Source of the DNA: Solirubrobacterales bacterium
GTDB taxonomy: Bacteria > Actinomycetota > Thermoleophilia > Solirubrobacterales > Solirubrobacteraceae
Length of the DNA stretch: 7,608 nucleotides
Direction: 5' to 3'
Assembly: GCA_025963955.1 (NCBI GenBank)
Contig: JAOPZU010000217.1
Coordinates: forward strand, 1 to 7,608
Shown here piece after piece: positions 4,964 through 7,608 of this stretch. Below the pieces are notes generated by a model. That model ran no database searches. It had not been told where the DNA came from and worked only from the letters and a program-made list of their open reading frames with translations. The position numbers and the translations under genes are program-made. Each line of letters starts with the position of its first letter. Position 1 is the first letter of the stretch.

Positions 4964-6549
4964 TAGTGCCGGAAGTGCCGCCGGCGCGTCATGACCATCG
5001 CGATACCCGCGGCGTCCGCGGCGGCCACGACCTCGTCGTCCCGGATCGAGCCGCCGGGCTGGATGACCGCGGTGATGCCGGCCTCCACCGCGAGCTCCGG
5101 CCCGTCCGCGAACGGGAAGAACGCGTCCGACGCCAGGACGGAGCCCGCCGGGTCGACCCGGCACTTCTCCAGCGACAGGCGCACGGAGTCCACGCGGGAC
5201 ATCTGCCCGGCGCCGATCCCGATCGTCTTCAGGCCGGACACCAGAACGATCGCGTTCGACTTGACCTGCTTGGCCACGCGCCAGCAGAACAGGAGGTCGT
5301 CCCACTCGGCGTCGGTCGGGCGCTTGGCGCTCACGACCTCCATCGCCTCGCGCGGGTCCTTCGCGGTGTCGCGGTCCTGGATCAGCAGGCCGCCGTCGAC
5401 CTGCTTGACCTCCGGCTCGCCGAAGGACTGGGTGCGCCGCTCGCCGTCCTCGAGGATGCGGACGTTCTTCTTGGACGTCAGAACCTCCAGGGCGTCCTCG
5501 TCGTACGCCGGGGCGATGAGCACCTCGATGAACTGCCCGTTGAGCGCCTCCGCCGTGGCGCGGTCGACCTTCCGGTTGAGCGCGATGACCCCGCCGTAGG
5601 CGCTGAGCGGGTCGCAGGCGAAGGCGTTCTGGTAGGCGTCTAGCACCGTGCCGCCGAGGGCCACGCCGCACGGGTTGTTGTGCTTGACGATCGCGACGGC
5701 CGGGACCTCGAAGTCGCGGACCATCGTCCGCGCGGCCTCCAGGTCGAGCAGGTTGTTGAAGGACAGCTGCTTCCCGTGGTGCTGCTTTACCATCGACATC
5801 AGGTGCGTGCGGGCGCCGACCTGCGCGTAGTAGGCGGCGCGCTGGTGCGGGTTCTCGCCGTAGGTCAGGTCGGTGACCTTCTCGTAGGCGCGGACGTACT
5901 GCGGCGGGAAGTCCGCGTCCTTCTCCCCGAACCAGCGGGAGATCGCGGTGTCGTACCGGGCGGTGGTCGAGAACGCCTCGGCGGCGAGCGCTTCGCGCGT
6001 CTCCAGCGACAGCTTGCCCACCGTCTCGCCGAGCTCCTGCAGGATCGCGTCGTAGGACTCAGGGTTGACGACGACGGCGGAGAAGGCGAAGTTCTTCGCT
6101 GCGGCGCGGATCATCGTCGGGCCGCCGATGTCGATGTTCTCGATGACTTCCGCGTCCCCCACGCCGCGGCGCGCGGCGGTGCGCTCGAACGGGTAGAGGT
6201 TCACGCAGACGAGGTCGACGAACTCGATGTCGTTGGCCGAGGTGGCTCGCAGGTGCTCCGGGTTGTCGCGGACGGCGAGCAGCCCGGCGTAGAGCTTCGG
6301 GTGCAGCGTCTTCACGCGGCCGTCCATGATCTCGGGGAAGCCCGTGAAGTCGTCGATCGCGCGGACCGTGAGGCCGGCGCTCGCGAGCTCCTTCGCCGTG
6401 CCGCCCGTCGAGACGATCTCCACGCCGAGGTCGGCCAGGCCGCGGGCGAAATCGACGATTCCCCGCTTGTCGGAGACCGACAGGAGCGCCCGACGGACCC
6501 GGACCTCCCCCGGAGCGGTGATGGACGGGGCCTCGGTCTGGTCGCTCAT
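4963..6549 (-). CDS. purH: Bifunctional AICAR transformylase / IMP cyclohydrolase
   Basis: The 528-residue protein is full length for PurH, which carries out the last two steps of de novo IMP synthesis. It formylates AICAR with 10-formyl-tetrahydrofolate and then closes the ring to IMP, in the cytosol. The N-terminal cyclohydrolase (methylglyoxal-synthase-like) domain, about 18-150, shows LLSVSDK, STGGTAK (47-53), MDGRVKTLHP (75-84) and the NIDIGGP turn (138-144). The C-terminal transformylase domain shows TYGENPHQ (229-236), SFNNLLDL (263-270), the catalytic-type KHNNPCG (Lys289-His290), DPLSAYGG (313-320), SDAFFPFADG (474-483) and the terminal MTRRRHFRH. No key residue is missing. The ATG at 6549 follows a -10-like TATCCT by 9 bases. 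The stop overlaps the ridA-like start. Pairing with purN places both folate-dependent formyl transfers in one operon. Confidence 0.98.
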   Translation of the reverse strand: MSDQTEAPSITAPGEVRVRRALLSVSDKRGIVDFARGLADLGVEIVSTGGTAKELASAGLTVRAIDDFTGFPEIMDGRVKTLHPKLYAGLLAVRDNPEHLRATSANDIEFVDLVCVNLYPFERTAARRGVGDAEVIENIDIGGPTMIRAAAKNFAFSAVVVNPESYDAILQELGETVGKLSLETREALAAEAFSTTARYDTAISRWFGEKDADFPPQYVRAYEKVTDLTYGENPHQRAAYYAQVGARTHLMSMVKQHHGKQLSFNNLLDLEAARTMVRDFEVPAVAIVKHNNPCGVALGGTVLDAYQNAFACDPLSAYGGVIALNRKVDRATAEALNGQFIEVLIAPAYDEDALEVLTSKKNVRILEDGERRTQSFGEPEVKQVDGGLLIQDRDTAKDPREAMEVVSAKRPTDAEWDDLLFCWRVAKQVKSNAIVLVSGLKTIGIGAGQMSRVDSVRLSLEKCRVDPAGSVLASDAFFPFADGPELAVEAGITAVIQPGGSIRDDEVVAAADAAGIAMVMTRRRHFRH

Positions 6550-6558
6550 GCGGGGCCG

Positions 6559-6564
6559 AGGATA
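6559..6564 (-). promoter_or_regulatory. -10-like element upstream of purH
   Basis: On the minus strand this reads TATCCT, a TAnnnT hexamer ending 9 bases before the purH ATG. It would give a leader of only a few bases, or a leaderless start. No -35 match is visible. It could provide an internal promoter for purH-ridA-helicase in addition to read-through from purN. Confidence 0.35.
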
Positions 6565-6569
6565 CGCGA

Positions 6570-6592
6570 GCGACCACCCGAGACGCGGTCGC
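6570..6592. repeat. Inverted repeat in the purN-purH gap
   Basis: GCGACC (6570-6575) pairs with GGTCGC (6587-6592) around an 11-base loop. It sits just upstream of the -10-like hexamer of purH, overlapping where a -35 would be. It could be an operator or an RNA hairpin. It resembles no purine-regulator site that I recognise. Confidence 0.35.
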
Positions 6593-6596
6593 GAAG

Positions 6597-6611
6597 CCCG
6601 CTACGAGCGGG
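6597..6611. repeat. Hairpin across the purN stop codon
   Basis: CCCGCT (6597-6602) and AGCGGG (6606-6611) form a perfect 6-bp stem with a 3-base loop, spanning the purN TAG. On the minus strand there is no T-run after the stem, so it is at most a weak attenuating or mRNA-stabilising hairpin between purN and purH. Confidence 0.4.
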
Positions 6612-7281
6612 TTTCCCCGGGACCGGCGGCGGGCGGCGGCGGTCCGGGCTCGTCGAGGAGCATCCGCCGCGGGTGCGCCGCGTCCGGGCGTACGGTGCCG
6701 CGGGCGTACCGCCGCACGACGTCGCACAACAGGGCGTGCTCGAGCGGGCGCAGGACGGCGTGCACCTCCACCTCCGCCCGCGCCGCCGGGAGCTCCACCG
6801 CGGCCTGCGCGAGAATCGGGCCGGTGTCGACGCCGTCGTCCACCAGGTGGACGGTGACGCCGAAGACCTTCACCCCGTAGTCGAGCGCCTGCCGGATGGC
6901 GTGAATCCCCGGGAAGGCGGGCAGCAGCGACGGGTGGACGTTGACCAGGCGGCCGGCCCAAGCGCCGGTGAAGGCCGGGCTCAGCAGCGCCATGTACCCG
7001 GCGAGGACGACGAGCTCGACGCCGGAGGAGGTGAGCCACGCCGACATCGCGGCGTCCCGCGCCGCGCGATCCTCGTAGGACGCCCGCGGGAACACGCGCG
7101 TCACCACACCCGCGGCCGCCGCCCGCTCGAGGGCCGGCGCGGCCGCCCGGTCACTGCCCACCGCCACGACGAGCGCCTCGCGCCCGTGCACGCCGTCCAG
7201 CAGCGCCTGCAGGTTCGTCCCCTCCCCCGACGCGAGGACGCCGATCCGCAGCGGCCGGTCCGCCGCATCCGCCGCATCCAC
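6601..7281 (-). CDS. purN: Phosphoribosylglycinamide formyltransferase (GAR transformylase)
   Basis: The 226-residue protein uses 10-formyl-tetrahydrofolate to formylate GAR to FGAR, the third step of de novo purine synthesis. The phosphate-binding loop is SGEGTNLQAL (18-27). The catalytic triad known from Escherichia coli PurN (Asn106, His108, Asp144) is present at a constant offset as Asn114 and His116 in VNVHPSLLPAFPG, and Asp152 in DDGVDTGPI. YMALLSPAF and IRQALDYG are further family blocks. An Arg/Pro-rich C-terminal tail (about 200-226) extends beyond the fold. The GTG at 7281 is chosen because it overlaps the upstream stop by one base (TAGTG) and no alternative start lies before LRIGVLASG. 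A short DAADAAD repeat forms the N-terminus. It is probably cotranscribed with the RQC gene upstream and with purH downstream, although a 51-bp gap with hairpins follows it. Confidence 0.97.
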   Translation of the reverse strand: MDAADAADRPLRIGVLASGEGTNLQALLDGVHGREALVVAVGSDRAAAPALERAAAAGVVTRVFPRASYEDRAARDAAMSAWLTSSGVELVVLAGYMALLSPAFTGAWAGRLVNVHPSLLPAFPGIHAIRQALDYGVKVFGVTVHLVDDGVDTGPILAQAAVELPAARAEVEVHAVLRPLEHALLCDVVRRYARGTVRPDAAHPRRMLLDEPGPPPPAAGPGETRS

Positions 7282-7608
7282 TACGCCACCAGCCGTTGCT
7301 GCGCCACGACGACCCGCAGCTTCGGGTACATCCCGCCCGTCGACTCGAGCTTGCCGTCGGCGATCAGCGCGTCCACGCGGCCGAGGACGTCGGCGCTGCT
7401 GAGGTGGTCGAAGGTGCCGTAGGCCGGCAGCCCGTCGTAGCTGTGCTTCTCGATGACCTTCGACCGGCCGCCGCGCAGGATCTCCACCACGCGCGTGCGC
7501 CCGACACCGGGTTGCGCCGTCCCGACGACCTCGGTGATCGCCTCGTCGAGCTGCTGCCCATCCACCGGGGCCGCGCCGCCGCGGCGGGGCTTCGCCCGGC
7601 CGCGCGTC
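7281..7608 (-). CDS. C-terminal part of an RQC-domain protein, probably a RecQ- or UvrD-type helicase (5' end outside window)
   Basis: The frame is open to the right edge, giving 108 visible residues and a TAG at 7283-7281. The first 15 residues are a basic Arg/Gly/Pro linker (TRGRAKPRRGGAAPV). From about residue 30 the sequence GVGRTRVVEILRGGRSKVIE, then YDGLPAYG, RVDALIADGKLESTGGMYPKL, follows the winged-helix RQC domain of RecQ (in Escherichia coli: VVEVIRGA, DKLKVYG, VIRQLIHLGL). That domain binds duplex ends next to the helicase core. A GTG at 7565 could in principle start a 94-residue protein, but the continuous upstream frame makes a C-terminal fragment more likely. Which helicase family precedes it cannot be seen. 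Its stop overlaps the purN start as TAGTG, so the two are probably one transcript. Confidence 0.7.
   Translation of the reverse strand, partial: TRGRAKPRRGGAAPVDGQQLDEAITEVVGTAQPGVGRTRVVEILRGGRSKVIEKHSYDGLPAYGTFDHLSSADVLGRVDALIADGKLESTGGMYPKLRVVVAQQRLVA

Noticed and set aside
4964..5671. N-terminal extension of the RidA-like frame
   Set aside because: This stretch lies wholly within purH in another frame and reads as low-complexity Arg/Gly/Ala. RidA proteins are about 130 residues, matching the start at 4963.
5680..7422. 580-codon plus-strand frame opposite purH and purN
   Set aside because: It is an antisense shadow of two complete, conserved enzymes, with no recognisable domain.
1..7608. 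CRISPR array, insertion sequence or toxin-antitoxin pair
   Set aside because: No short regularly spaced repeats, terminal inverted repeats with a transposase, or paired small genes are visible. The helicase plus HNH genes might suggest a defence system, but they are convergent, separated by a tRNA, and the helicase is tied to the purine operon.

Overview
The window is very GC-rich DNA with long open frames on both strands, GTG starts, almost no intergenic space and a tRNA without an encoded CCA end. This fits a high-GC actinobacterium. The gene set and protein style suggest Thermoleophilia/Solirubrobacterales, but that placement is an inference that a homology search would have to confirm. 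Four blocks can be read.

Left block (1-1189, + strand): the 3' part of a gene for a probably exported protein built from alternating Ig-like modules (A-B-A-B). Each module is bracketed by a cysteine pair. It converges on a Bax inhibitor-1/YccA-type seven-helix membrane protein gene (1202-1867, - strand), with a GC hairpin between the two stop codons.

Middle block (1868-2903): a short divergent intergenic region carries a perfect 14-bp palindrome, CGAACGTACGTTCG (1908-1921). It matches the LexA/SOS-box consensus of Gram-positive bacteria and Actinobacteria. To its right is a gene for an unusual DNA-associated protein: helix-turn-helix, zinc ribbon, then two HNH nuclease-like modules that are an ungapped tandem duplication. 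Seven bases after its stop codon lies a complete tRNA-Lys(UUU), whose last base abuts the stop codon of the converging helicase gene.

Right block (2904-7608, - strand, read right to left): a tightly packed set of (C-terminal part of an RQC-domain protein, probably a helicase) - purN - purH - ridA-like - DEAH helicase. Three of the four junctions overlap by 1 or 4 bases (TAGTG, TAGTG, GTGA), so translational coupling is likely. The only gap, 51 bp between purN and purH, holds two small inverted repeats and a -10-like hexamer. PurN and PurH are the two 10-formyl-tetrahydrofolate-dependent transformylases of de novo purine synthesis. The RidA-like protein is a probable housekeeping deaminase of reactive enamines/imines. 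The helicase carries all the main SF2 motifs and, in a disordered-looking linker, a QMTLF peptide resembling a beta-sliding-clamp binding motif.

The best candidate for something undescribed is the middle block: an HTH plus zinc ribbon plus double-HNH protein under a perfect SOS-box-like operator shared with a divergent BI-1-family gene, and wedged against a tRNA. The purine operon itself is conventional.
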